64,000 nucleotides of DNA from Gelatoporia subvermispora B (Eukaryota; Basidiomycota; Agaricomycetes; Polyporales; Gelatoporiaceae): NCBI GenBank assembly GCA_000320605.2, contig KB445793.1, positions 694,556 to 758,555 of the forward strand, in the 5' to 3' direction. Below, one piece after another: positions 33,788-45,777 of the stretch (positions within the stretch are counted from its first letter, which is position 1; every line of letters begins with the position of its first letter). A model generated the notes under the pieces. It worked only from the letters and a program-made list of their open reading frames with translations, did no database searches and had not been told where the DNA came from. A program made the position numbers and the translations under genes.

Positions 33788-36258
33788 GGTGCGTAACACA
33801 AATTGAATGACTCTCGACAAGTTTGCGACTGTGCTTTTATCGATACAGGTCAACCCAATGCTGTGAGCTGCCTGAGTCGCGTAGAAATGACATGGGATGA
33901 CTCAGAACCGAATACTCCTAGTGACTTGTCGTACTCGCGGGCGGTGCGCGCACGCGGGGCCGCCCAACCGCGCCTCCAGGTGACTGTGAGCTTGCTTTGG
34001 ACATGCCGGCTGAATCATCGGGGTCCCAGGAACTCAACTTCGTTACAATGCCGCACACGTACGCGTCGTTAGGCGCAATGAGATTTGTCCAAGATCTGTG
34101 CAACCAATCCCGGGGAAACGAGATCGCAGCAGCGGGATGCGCCTCCCGCGCCGGAGTCAGCGGCCTGGGCGCGCGCGTGCAAGGCCGCAATGTCCGAGCT
34201 GCCGCCGGGGCTGACGCGCCCGTCGCTAATTCGCATGCACTGCCTCACATGCCCAATTGCGTTTGCCATGCTCTTGCCAGCCAAGCCATCGTTGCGTGTG
34301 AGCCCTTCATGTCTCGACAGATATGTTGCGTGCCTGATGAGGATCTCGATGCCCGGGGTGATGTCTTTCGGCATGTCTTCGTGAATTCTCTTGTATCGCA
34401 TTTGTACAGCTTACACGGGTATCTCACGATGTGAACAAGGGTTGTGATGGCAGACAGGGTCTGTTCGAGTCCTTGGCCAATTTCAACAGTACGATAGATC
34501 CCACCATGACATATGGGGCAAACCTTCTCCAGCGATATTCATGAACAGAGCCCAGGATGCGAGTGGATGGCATCGTGCGCGTCATCAGTCGTACCTGTCG
34601 CAAAGGCAGCAAGTAGAAAATAGAAAGCGGTGTCGAGGTACCTCTCCAGTACAGTCGTGAGATATTCCGACAGTACTTACGGCAGTTGGGATCTGCAGTC
34701 AACAACGCAGAGCGTGCGCACAGCTGCTGCGAACTCCGCAAGAGACGTGCAGCGTGCCTGAGACCTTTACGCAGTTCCTCAACAATTGCACGGAAGCCCA
34801 ACCGTCATCCTTTGACACCAGCTAGGTCCAGCACTATGGTACGATGAATATACTAATCCAAGGTATTGTACGCTTTCGGAGCTAAAATGTGCCCCATTTC
34901 GTGGTTGTCCCGTAGAAACACGGGGGCACTCTTGCCTTCAATGATGGAAGACAGCAGCACCAGATGCGTGAAGCCACTGAACTCAGATAAGCGTCGTTTC
35001 TTGATGGAGAAGGAAGAACTGCGGTGCTTCACATCAGACCATTTATCACTACGTGCTGGCTGTATTTCCTTATACGATGGCGCAGAGGTTGATAAATTGA
35101 GAACGGCACGACAAGATCAAATACTTCCCTGATAGTACTCCGGAGGATGACTTAATGCTGAAGCATTTCGACCGGGAGCCAATGTAGACTCGCAGTGTCA
35201 CTCCAAGACATATAAGATCGCAATACATGGGCCGGATCAACGACAGATGTACACGAGCCTTTGAAATATGCATCATCTCCTGGGTGATATCAATGTCGTT
35301 ACCAATATATTGCCGTCACAATCATGGGCGTTGAACTTGGAAACTCGAAATCTCTCACAAATATCTAACGCTGGGAAAATGTCGCATTTTTTCGATGTAC
35401 GAACATAATGACAATATCCTCATTATAGACCACGGATAGTCACCTTGCTTCGCCACGTTCTATAAAGACTATCGGCCGGGTTTGAAACGCCAAAAATTGC
35501 TTTATATATTGTACATGGCATTCCTGAGAGTATCCGCCGGTGATGCGGTGATAGCCTGGATTACGGCAGGTTGTTATGATTTTCCTTGACTTCCTGAGCA
35601 CCATGGCAATGCATGCGGACTACAATGCCCTGAAGCCATCGGGGAATAGAGTGAGCCCAGAATGACGCCACTCGTCCAGTGACTGGGTCGAAAAGGAGTC
35701 CCATGTCAAATTCAAACTTCCGGCTTTACTTCGCCGGCCAACACATTCCAAAAGTGGCATTCGGGTTGTATCCAGACTCAATCAGGGATATAGTAGCATG
35801 AGGATACATAGGAACCGAATAGCGAAGATTACGGTCACGTCAAGAATAGTAATAATCAGGGTAAGGTAGGGCAGCGAAGTCCGTGGTGAGAGCAATACAA
35901 ATTTCTAATAATATATGCAGTGTCGAAATTAGTAGAATTCTAGCAATAGCTTTTGCAAACGTCTATAGCGTCCTTCAACATATCCCGCTCTTGACAATCG
36001 CACACCGCCTGCGGGATCGAGTCGAATGGGAGTTGGCGGAGGGATAAAGGGTGCCTTGCGAAGGCGGTTCCGGTGATCAGACCGAGGCCCGAGCCGCCCG
36101 ATTAGGAAGGAGGTCTACTTTCGCGACAACGCGGCATGTGCATGCGGCAGAGAATGGAAGTGGAAGGTTGAGGTGAGTCTCGACGACCGCGCATCATTGA
36201 CTGCGGTCCGCGGCGTCAGGAATGGACGCTGGGACCTTCGTGACTGGCATATTATGCA

Positions 36259-36447
36259 GGTATTGCTCAGAAGAACACAGGTCCTGAGCTGGTCGCGGCA
36301 CCGCGGATGGTGGATTGGGATGACGACGACGAGCCATTTGGCCGCGCGGGTTTTGAGAGGTTGCACATGGTAGAGGTCGTCGCCTGCATTGTGTGTGGTG
36401 TGGTTCGCGGAGTGCGAGATGAGATTATAGAGGACGGTATAGGATAA
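36259..36447 (+). pseudogene. Unrecognised fragment, related to 33551-33787
   Basis: Follows a possible acceptor (TTATGCAG, ending 36259). Reads AQKNTGPELVAAPRMVDWDD, then DDEPFGRAGFERLHMVEVV, parallel in order and spacing to the block at 33569. No start codon or complete gene can be built around it. Confidence 0.35.
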
Positions 36448-37811
36448 TAAGCTCTGTTGAAGAGGACTGGTCCGGGAGTGCTCGGGTAAGACGCAGATGA
36501 GAGGTCGGGATGACTGCGAAGACTTGGGTTCTGGCGACATCCTCGCAGTCGCAGCCCTTTTATGCGAGACTAGTACAGGCGCGGTCAGCATTGTCGCCGG
36601 GATTGTCCAGTCCCTGAAACAGCCCATCTTCCTTCTGCGCTCAGTGTCCTGCGCGGCACCGTTCGATCGTCCACGGCCAAACAGCGCCCCTGCGCGGTCA
36701 TCCCAGAATCAAGATCCCTCGTTCATCGCCCCGCGGGAACGTGGCAAAATTAGGCGGAATTCCCATCAGTGACGGCGGTGCCCTCACCGACTCTCGTGGC
36801 GAAACAGACTGGATTCCAGCGAGCCGCTCTTCCAGGCCGGAGATACATCAAGATCTGCGCAGGGAACCGGCAAGCAGACGCTCAGTCACTCGGATTCTGG
36901 CGGGCCGCCCGTCCTTAATGCGGGGAACCCGAACATGGTCCTTGTACTACTTTCAGCGATCTCCGAGTCGGAGCACCGCTGAGGGGTAAACTTTCTCTGG
37001 GATGCTGAAAGCATCGCGGGAGTTCACTTGAGGGCATCGCGCGGTTCATTCTACGAAGCAGTGACGAATAGCGGACATCATCCGCAGGCACATGGATAAT
37101 CTTGATTGACACACAGCGTGGTCTGCCTTATCCGCGATGTAGTATTTAATACTTACCTTACCAGCCTAGCCCCGTGTCGGTGTCGAACGCTCACGAGACA
37201 AATGAGTTGTCAACTTACTTGGTCGATACCTCCGCGAAGCCGGTGCAAATGCTGCGCCCACCCCACACAGCACTGCCATCGCATGCGCAAATTCCATCTG
37301 CAGCTTGTACAGCCGGTTCAGGGCTGAAACATTCGAGCATTGCACGGGAGTTACCTCGACATCCTAACATCGCGCACCACGTGCCTAATTGAGAATGGCA
37401 AGCAGCAGCATTCCAGGCCTGGAGTAAACTCTTTACCGATGACCAAACGGTAGCGTCTTCCCTCGAATAAACTTAGCGAATCCGCGGAGCGAACGTCAGA
37501 AGCATGCAGCGCTCTGACCTCTCACGTCAGCCATGAACGCTGAGCTAGAACACCGCGTGGGTTGCGCTCCTACTGTGGCGTCCGATGTCGAATCGGAAAT
37601 GGCGCGTGCGGCGTAGAGAAGCCTGAGGGGACCTCAACGCTGCACCAGTGCGGTGGTACTACATCCAGGAGGAGCACTGGATCTAGGGAACAGACCGGTC
37701 TTCGATTCGCCGCGCTCATACAGGGGCACACGCTTCAGAAAGTGACAATGTATTCAGCGCTTCCTTTTCCCTGACAATTCGAAGTCCCCGCGGCCGAGGA
37801 CTTGGTTAAAC

Positions 37812-39292
37812 CTAGACCACTTCTGCGATGATCTTACCGCTGGATGACGCATAGTCGGTCATATGGTTTCTCTACCGTGGAAGACAGACACTTACCTGTT
37901 GTTGTTTGCCTCCATCTCGCGATGCGCAGCCTGTATCTCAGTCCATGGGTAGACCTGCTGGGGCTTACTTAGTCTCTGACACTCCATGTATCATTACGAC
38001 GTACTTCGTGGACATAGATCTTCAAGGCCCCATTGCCTGCGCTTCCGGTGATGAATTCTAACGCCTCTTGCTTGAACCTGCGGCAGTACTGACTTCAGCA
38101 ACTGCAAACGGAATATGGTAGATACCAAGGACGTCGTGCATACCTGGCAATCAGTTCTGCTTGATATGCCGGGGACCGCGACCGAAGAGTCGAGCCCTGT
38201 ATACGGAGACGCTTGTACAGGATCGGCATCAAATTGAAAGAGGGAATTTCCGACCCTATGGCAACCGTCGCGGGTGAGCATGCGGCCGACTCCGCTGCCA
38301 CGAGAGGATCTTACCGCTGAGAACGGCCAGGAGCGTCATCCGACCGTCCATGGCCAGTGAATCAATGTTCTTGTGCCAGTGGCTCTGACCGACGAAATCT
38401 ATGATGACATCGACGCCCTTCCCGTCCGTGATGGTCTTCACTTCGTCTGCAAAATCCTGTGTCTTGTAGTTGACAGCATGGGTTGCGCCGCTCGGAAGTG
38501 AGAGGAGCCAATTTAATTTCTCCGACGTCGACGCTGTTGCGATGACATGATTACTAACAAATGTACAAGTTGAGTAGCTGACATGCACAATATTTGTTGA
38601 TTGACTTACGCTCCATACAAGCGGGCTAATTGAATGGCTGCGACGCCGACACCAGAAGCACCGGCGTGGATCAGAACGTTATCTCCTTTCTTGACTTGAG
38701 CCACCAGGACGAGCGCCTGGAAAGCTGCGGACAGTCAGATGAAACTGTGCTAATCGCATTGGATGCGGCGGAACTCACCAGTCAGAAAGTTCTCAGGAAT
38801 GCTTGCGGCTTCAACCCAAGAAAGGTTATCTGGTTTCTTCAGGACATTGCTCCTGGGTACGACAATGTACTCGGCGTAGGCACCCTAACGATCAAGACGC
38901 AGTTCAGGATCACGTTTCAGCACTGCCTGACCACTTAACCATACGCACCCCTCCGGCGAGACCCAGAACCTCGTCGCCTTCCTTCCATTCTGTGACATCT
39001 CGACCGACCTCAACAACGTGCCCGGAGAACTCGACACCCAAGATCTTGGACGCTCCCGGCGGCACTGGGTACTTGCCCTCCCGCTGCGAGATGTCCATGC
39101 GATTCAGCCCGAAGGCTTTCACCTAGAACCCGAGATGTCCATAACCAATGAGGATTGTTGATTCGAATCAATGGCAATCACCTTGACCAACACTTCGTCC
39201 GGTTTAGGAGACGGCTTCTCAGTCTCGCCGAGATAGAGGTTCTCGACGGGTCCTTTCTCATCCTTGATCAAAACGGCACGCATCTGGGTCAT
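37812..39292 (-). CDS. Medium-chain dehydrogenase/reductase, NADPH:quinone oxidoreductase type (338 aa)
   Basis: Zinc-free MDR of the PIG3/quinone-reductase group, reducing quinones or enones with NADPH. Nine exons: 39182-39292, 38949-39122, 38779-38884, 38610-38724, 38315-38553, 38144-38255, 38005-38077, 37896-37954, 37812-37839. All phases are consistent. Motifs: [75 protein letters not shown] (nucleotide-binding Gly-rich loop in A-S-G-V-G), VDVIIDFVG and [11 protein letters not shown]. The catalytic-zinc Cys/His ligands of true alcohol dehydrogenases are absent. The C-terminus [18 protein letters not shown] fits the family. Start 39292 gives MTQMRAV; the ATG nine bases downstream is an alternative. 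The last coding exon is only 28 nt. Confidence 0.95.
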
Positions 39293-42113
39293 GATATCGC
39301 AGTCGAGTAGCTCGAGCTCGGAACACTGGAAGAGTAAAAGAGAGAAATTTCATTCTCATGAGTTCCGGAGGGTCAGTCAGCATCCTCTTGGCCAATCGTG
39401 AACGTGTTCCCTCTTGCGTCATTTCCTCCATTTTGCGAATTTGTATCAACTAACCCCATATACTGACTTATCTGCCAAATCCGCTCATAATCCATCTCCC
39501 GAACGTTCCCAGCTGTTCCGTGGTCTCCGTCATCTCATCCATCGTCGAACACGTCGTCGCGCTCTTTCGGGTCCTGTTGCTCCCTGTTGCTCTTAATCGC
39601 CTCGCAACGGCTGGCCAGAACTATCTCGTTGCAATCTTTCTGTGGTCGGCGCTGTGACATCAAGAACCTTATCCTAGGATCACTCGTCCAATGCAGCGTC
39701 CATCAAGCTGCTCGCGTGCGCTTCTGTGACTATTACATCCACACCCGTCGTTGGGGCGAAGGATGCTCGGCGATACCCATGAGACATCTCAGAGATCAGT
39801 CCGCGGTCTCAAGTGGGAACAAAGAACTGCGTCTCATCATGAAGCTCAGCTGCATTACCAATCTTCGGTCGCGCACTACTACTTGGGGCCTTGATGACTG
39901 ATTAATGTAATCGAGACGTGTAACGGGCTATTTCAGATTGCTGTACAATGTCGAGGCCTCCAGCAAGATTATTTGATGTCCAACTAGGTGACCGCCTGGT
40001 CTTTTCGCCTTCGACGATATCATTCGTGGCCCCATTATGACCTTATTGCTAGGAATGCTGTCGGTGAATTGACGCACACGGTTGATGTGATGAACGTGCC
40101 CCCTGTCTGGCCGACCGTGATCACGTCGCAGACCCCAAGATTCTAGAAAAGGGCCATCCCAGTGATGAGCTGATGATGTGTAAGTTGTACCAGTCGATGG
40201 GCAGGCGGCCGCCACGTCGTGCAAAGCCCACTAGTGCGCGCTCGCCCGAAAAACCTCCGCGCAAGGGTCCTCCAAAACGGGGTCTCACGACGTGACGACG
40301 TCGCACGGGGAGGTTGACGGTCAAGTCGGCGCGCCTTCAACAAACGCCACGCTAGAAGTTGGCCGCGGCAGGGACTGCACTGCATAGAGATCATGGTATG
40401 TGTGTGCGCGTGGCCTCACAGCAGTTACGTAGAATTTGACTCTGAGTACTTATCTCAGGCACAATTCTACTCACTCAAAGGCTGTGCATCATGAGTAGAC
40501 CTCGAACTTAAGAGACCTGTTGGCTACTGTACGAGCGCAGCGCTCCATACAGCTTCTCATCGAATCCCGCGTCGACGGCGGTCACCCCTCGTCTTCGAAA
40601 GGCGCTGCGCTCTGCTTCCTAAAGGTCATTCAGCGCTACCATAAACGTCTTCTGGCTTGTGAATACCGAAGCATCGGACCGGCTGGTTACGCGACACGAT
40701 ATGGCCGGAGAATGCGGGCGGTTCTCATCGCTCCAGCTCTGAGCTCAAGGCTTTGTCTTCGGTGCCTGTAGATAGCACTCGTGAGTGTTCAGTGAGTATT
40801 TATCGTTGCATTGTTCAGATATCTATGTCTCGCCGACTGGCGCCGGTGACATGGAACCCCGACCGGGTATGAGGCATCTCACTATCTGGGCTGCCCTGGC
40901 GATTGACGCACATGATCTCATGATCTACTGGCGCCGCGAGACAGGTCAGTCCGTGCGCGCTGCGGAACGTCGCGTTGCCGCGTTATAGCTTCTTCGGCAT
41001 CTCCGTGATTTAGCCCCAAGAGGGTAAGCACATCGACTCGACCGCTGAGAGAGAGCGTCTCGACACACAGGTCCATTTTGATTGCAGTGCCACGGCGGCG
41101 ATATGCGGGAGCCCGTCAACGTATAAAGATGCACAGCGTCAGGGCCTTCGTCTTCATTCGACTTCGTCCTTGTCCGCCCTCGTCATCTGCGACTATATAC
41201 TACTTGGCACATCCTCCCTAATCTTAGAGGCTATCTGGTACACCCGACTATGCCCGCCAACGCGACTTTTGCATACAAGATGGCTACCATTTCTCGTCGC
41301 GGGTCCCCATCCATAGAATCATCGCGGGCAACTGCATTCCCGATATTGCATGCAGACTCCCCTGCAAATGCCGCACACAGCAGCAGGCCACAACACGCAG
41401 CGTCGACGTCCCAGAACACAATCCGCTCGAGTGCAGGCGTCGTCGCGGCAGTCTTCTTCTAGACGCCCTCACGCATAGCAAACGCCCATACTTTCCCAAA
41501 GCTGCATACGGCGATCCTTGCCCCACATGACACCGGCATCGAAGTACTTGCACACCACAAGGCCCGTGCGAGGGACCATCCCTAATCCATGGCGCTATAT
41601 GCTACGCCACTCTAATCGCCGTCGCTCGTCGGACGTAACTTATTCATCGCGCCATTCCGCCGCCGGTGCGGCTGAGAATCACACTGCCAGCGTCTCCCTT
41701 CGACAGCTTGTCGCCAACAGACAATAAGGGGGTGCTCGAGGACTTCGTGGGGAGGACTATTGGTCTCGAAGGCTACCTAACTAGTGATATTCACGGTAAT
41801 ATCGGAAGTCGGGTGCAAGTGAATGTCTGGAGTAGATATATATTGACGTACGGGACATACGATACATTTTAGTAGTACAGCTCTCGGAGATTCTTCGAGT
41901 TAATACATCTCTGCTACCTTTGCCAACTATCCTGTAATCGCTGTGTTTCTACGGGAATGGCCAGCTCTCTCGCTTTACCTCGGATATAAACGTGATCGCA
42001 TCACGATCTGTCACGTTGATCATGTGGGCGTGACGGACGCGTCCACAATTCGGAGCGCCACTGGCACGCGCCTCTTGTTCTGTTCGGGTTCTCTTGTAAC
42101 TTTTTCTTGTACG
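39293..42113. other. Gene-poor intergenic region
   Basis: About 2.8 kb between divergent genes. Several open frames of 60-100 codons occur on both strands (for example 40785-40988 + and 41231-41419 -), none with a known motif or a plausible exon neighbour. There are no repeats of note. Confidence 0.5.
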
Positions 42114-42742
42114 ATGTTCTGCGTGGTGTGCTTGAAAGATTCAACTCTTGTATGCTCGGGGTGCAAGGCGACATACTACTGCTCGTGAGTAACATGCGCA
42201 GCTTTGATTCGCTCAGATGAACAGATGGCATCCATCGTAGCGCCAACTGCCAACAACTTGACTGGCGCCGCTCTCACAAGCGTGGCTGCAAGATCCAACA
42301 GCAATTGAACCAAATTAATGCTGAGATGGCAGCGAAGCCCTCCGAGCGTCCCCCAGTCGGAAAATGCACCGGATGTAATGTCAAGTTTAGCGAGAAGCGC
42401 GAAGTCTATTGCGATTCAGAGTGCGAGACATGTGGCTATCAGGCATGCGAGTCTTGCGCAGTAGACCACACCGAAGGTATGGTTGTCTGCGAAGTTATTT
42501 TTGGTCTCAACTAATTGTTCCGGATGGCAGGTACTTGCTATTGCCCCAACTCAAACTTCGGCAACTCGTACTGCGAAATGGAACCCCGGTGGTATCACAC
42601 CAACGGTCGAGGAGTGAGTTACAAGGGTGACCGACATCCCGAAGGCTACGGAGAATACGAAGATGAAACGTACGAACCGGAGCCGAGAGCTTGCAACAAT
42701 TGCGGGAAGGTGACAAAAGTGTTAAAAAAGGAGTATATGTAG
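42114..42742 (+). CDS. Small MYND-type zinc finger protein (172 aa)
   Basis: Exons 42114-42184, 42241-42476 and 42531-42742 join to 172 codons. The MYND finger starts at the initiator Met, with Cys3, Cys6, Cys14, Cys17, Cys23, Cys27, His36 and Cys40, in the order CVVC, CSGC, YYCS, NCQQLDW, SHKRGC. A second cysteine-rich module follows (CTGCNVKF, YCDSECETCGYQACESC, CYCPNSNFGNSYC), and near the end comes CNNCGKV, perhaps another zinc site. MYND domains usually bind proline-rich partners. The rest is typical of Agaricomycete MYND proteins, which are numerous and mostly uncharacterised. The chosen acceptor at 42240 avoids an in-frame stop produced by the earlier AG. Confidence 0.88.
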
Positions 42743-42982
42743 CGAATATGACAGGTTACTTCCTCGCACCGTCGACGACGGATCAGGATCCCAGAATTCA
42801 GACTTCCTCGTGGATATACCCGTGTCTTGCACCGACTAGTCCATTTCAACAATTTGCGCTCACTCACGCGATCAGATGCTGTGTGCACGGGGAGATCGAA
42901 CGCACAGAGCGATGACAATGAAACCCTCAGTATATGTAAAGCAAAGGTAAGCACATATGGAGAAACGCGACTGTGACTGTGA

Positions 42983-44573
42983 TCAGACGACAGCGGCCTT
43001 CTTCTTGCCCACTATCGCACTTTTAGCAGTCTTTTCGCTAGTTTTCCCTTTGACGACCTTCTCCTTCTTCTTGTCCGCAGTTACCAAAGCCTTCTTTGGC
43101 TGCTCCTCAGCGGGAACAGCCTTTTCTAATGTCGCAGACGGCAGCGACCCGCCCGCGGCCTTCTTGGTCGCCGCCCTAGTCATCCGCTTTGGTTCGGGCA
43201 TCGCCGCGGAGGGAGCGCTTTCTGTGGGCGTCGTCTTGGCCTTCACTGCAGGCTTCGACACGACCTCCGGTGTATCGCGATCCTTGCCCTCGACAGCAGC
43301 CTTGGTCTTCTTCTTCGGCTTCTCCACAGCGCTCTCCTCAGCGGCCCGCTTTTTGCCCTTTGGTGACAACGCTTCCTCCTGCACCGGGGTCGCCTTCTTC
43401 TTCTTTGGCTCTTCCGCGACACTCTCCTCCAGCGCCCGCTTCTTCCCCTTTGCCTTCACGGTCACTGGTGTCGAAGGGGCCGGTGCAGCAGCCTTTTTCA
43501 CGGGCTTCTCCACAACGGGGGCGACGTCTGCCGCCTTTTTCTTGCCCTTTGCAGTGCTCGGGGCGGGTATATCCTCCTCCTCATCGGATTCGCTCTCATC
43601 CTTCTCTGCAACAGCCTCAGTCTCGGACTCTGAGTCCCCTTCCATGTTGACGCCGGCCCATCGGGCACCCTCCTCCTCACCGAGGTTGCAAGACCATATC
43701 GGCAGACTCGCAGAGGAGTTGGTCTTGATGTGGAGGCTCTGCAGGTTGTCCCACCCGCCCTTGATGTGTTTGGCAACCGCAGGCAAGGCCGACTTGAGGT
43801 TATCCAGGACCTGAGCGGGCTTTTGTGAGAGCGTGCCGATCTTGACAGATCTGAACGTAAAACATGAGCAAGGGCCGAGGTAACAGCAAGGGCAGACTCA
43901 CGTGCAGGTACCCTGGTTCTGGTGGAAATATGTAGAGGAAATAGCACGTTCAAGTTCGCCCTTGAGGTCTTTGCGAGTGAGGCATACGGGGATGGGCTGC
44001 CTGAAACCGGTAAACGTATGAGACTACGACGGATATGATTTTATATGAAACACACTTCTTTGCGTCAAAGAACTTCTTGCCAAGGAGCTTCGGGAGTAAT
44101 GGCACCACCCGCTCGTCCGCCAAAAACAGACCGTTCTCCTTCAGCAGCATTCTCCGAGCCTCGAATGGCTTGAATTTGCCCTTGAGTTTTGTGATGCCGA
44201 CAACGCGGTTGATGAAACGGATTCCGTGAGTCTCAAGGAGGTCCTTGTACTCTCGCTGAGGGTCCTTCGTGATGAGACATATTGAGGAGGTGCGGGGGTC
44301 GACGAGGGGGTGTACGATGGGGCTGGTGGAAATATGTCAGATGTAAGCCCGGACACCTGCGACCGTTACGCACATTTTGGCGGGCTTCAACTTCTTCTCA
44401 GGGTGCATCTGCTTGGTGGTCACCACAAGCCATACATTTTGCTCCTTTCCGGGGAGCAGCTCGTTCTCTGACTTCTTCGCCTCCACCTTTTGGGCGTGGT
44501 CGAGCAGGGCGTCCACAGCGAGTTTGCACTGCTGTGCCGAGACATGATCGTCAATGAGTTGACTCTTTGACAT
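42983..44573 (-). CDS. Ribosomal L1-domain nucleolar protein, Utp30/RSL1D1-like (477 aa)
   Basis: Exons 44374-44573, 44056-44322, 43902-44000 and 42983-43850 join to 477 aa. Residues about 15-240 form the ribosomal protein L1 fold used by Utp30, Cic1 and RSL1D1 in pre-ribosome assembly: NVWLVVTTKQMHPEKKLKP, then CLITKDPQREYKDLL, VVGITKLKGKFKPFEARR, LFLADERVVPLLPKLLGKKF and VKIGTLSQKPAQVLDNLKSA. From about residue 300 the tail is a long Lys/Glu/Ala-rich region with repeated KGKKRA-type motifs, probably nucleolar-targeting and RNA-binding. The expected function is small-subunit or 60S biogenesis; which paralogue cannot be decided from the domain alone. An antisense open frame of 285 codons over the tail is a by-product of the Lys-rich codons. 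Confidence 0.93.
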
Positions 44574-45777
44574 GACTGTAGGAAGGTTTGAGTAGTCGAG
44601 TAGGATGCCAGCCAGGAAATGAAGCCGTCGCTGAAGATACACTTAGCACTTGCGGCTCTTGATTTTCAGATCTTCCGAGGCATTTTCGAACACGTGAAGG
44701 ACAAATTAATTACGTAATAAAAGTCAACTACTTGTCCACACGGAAACTCTGATCATTAATGGGCTGCTAGCCTCTGGATTGTATACCGTACATGTGCTGT
44801 ACGCTCTGAAGCTACCGCTGCTTGTACTCCATTATTCCTTCGTTGGCTGGGGCAATAAAGATGGTTCGAACAATGCATAGTGCAAATTCTCATCCCCAGT
44901 ACTTTTCAAGTGCTCATCACGTTGAGATCAACCTAGCTTGGTTCAGCAAACCCAGAAACCGTATTCTATTCTGACGATCTCAGCTCACCACGAAGTACAC
45001 ATCACTAACCCTGAAATGCAGCGTTTCTGACCATAGGCTGCGGTATATGTGTGTTGCCGAATCCGACTAGCCATGAAATCGACCGACAACCGAAGCAAGC
45101 TGACAACGTGAACCTTGCTATGATGTTGTGTGTGCCGCGCGCTACAGGATGGTGAGTATATGGACCTCCAGATCTTCAGGTTTTGTATGTCAATCATGGT
45201 CAATTGGCCGAACAAGGTTGTTTCGTCCACCCAAACCAACACACGCTGAAAGACTCGTGACGTCGGGGTACAGCAGCACCGGCGGCGTGAATGCATGTAA
45301 ATCTGAGCTCCCGAGACGACGCTTGACATTAGTCGCTAGTCATAGTTCGGTAGACTGGACGTATGCATAATGTTGAGGAAATCAAGGACAACGCGTGTTA
45401 TTACTCGAAACATGAGGATGTGACGGCTCTGGATATTCAAAGATGCATATAATATGCCGGCTGCATACTTCCGCGGCGCTCACTCCGTCACTTCTCCCCG
45501 ACTTACGACCACCTCTTTTTCTTTTTCTCGTCCCTCGCTCTTTATTCCGCCTCAGTTCTCGTTTCTTTAGACATATCAATCCACCCTACCCGACTTCCAT
45601 CACTGCAAACACGGCCAAAGATACTGGCAAGGCGTGAGCGTAGCGCCCATAGATTGCAACTCTTCGAGCCTTCTCTGCTTCCGCCAGCGGCTGCCCTACG
45701 CTACCCTCGTTTCTTCCTCGTTCCAGGAGGCTGCCGCTTTGTTTACAATTCACCGTTACTCATCCTGAAGCCTGGAG
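44574..45777. other. Divergent intergenic region
   Basis: About 1.2 kb between the L1-domain gene (-) and the CAAX gene (+). Pyrimidine-rich sequence at 45500-45760 resembles a fungal promoter and leader. No gene was seen. Confidence 0.6.

Larger units (their letters stand above)
32769..37811. other. Five-kilobase gene-poor stretch
   Basis: No complete gene is supported. Two short related coding-like fragments at 33569-33787 and 36259-36447 are listed separately. Other open frames at 33997-34434 (+) and 34069-34401 (-) overlap antisense to each other and show no domain. 34440-36110 is AT-rich with scattered stops. This looks like decayed repeats or a former gene cluster. Confidence 0.5.

Noticed and set aside
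42957..43814. 285-codon + strand open frame opposite the L1-domain protein tail
   Set aside because: It is the mirror of a Lys/Glu/Ala-rich coding region and is composed of Phe/Ser/Leu with no domain.
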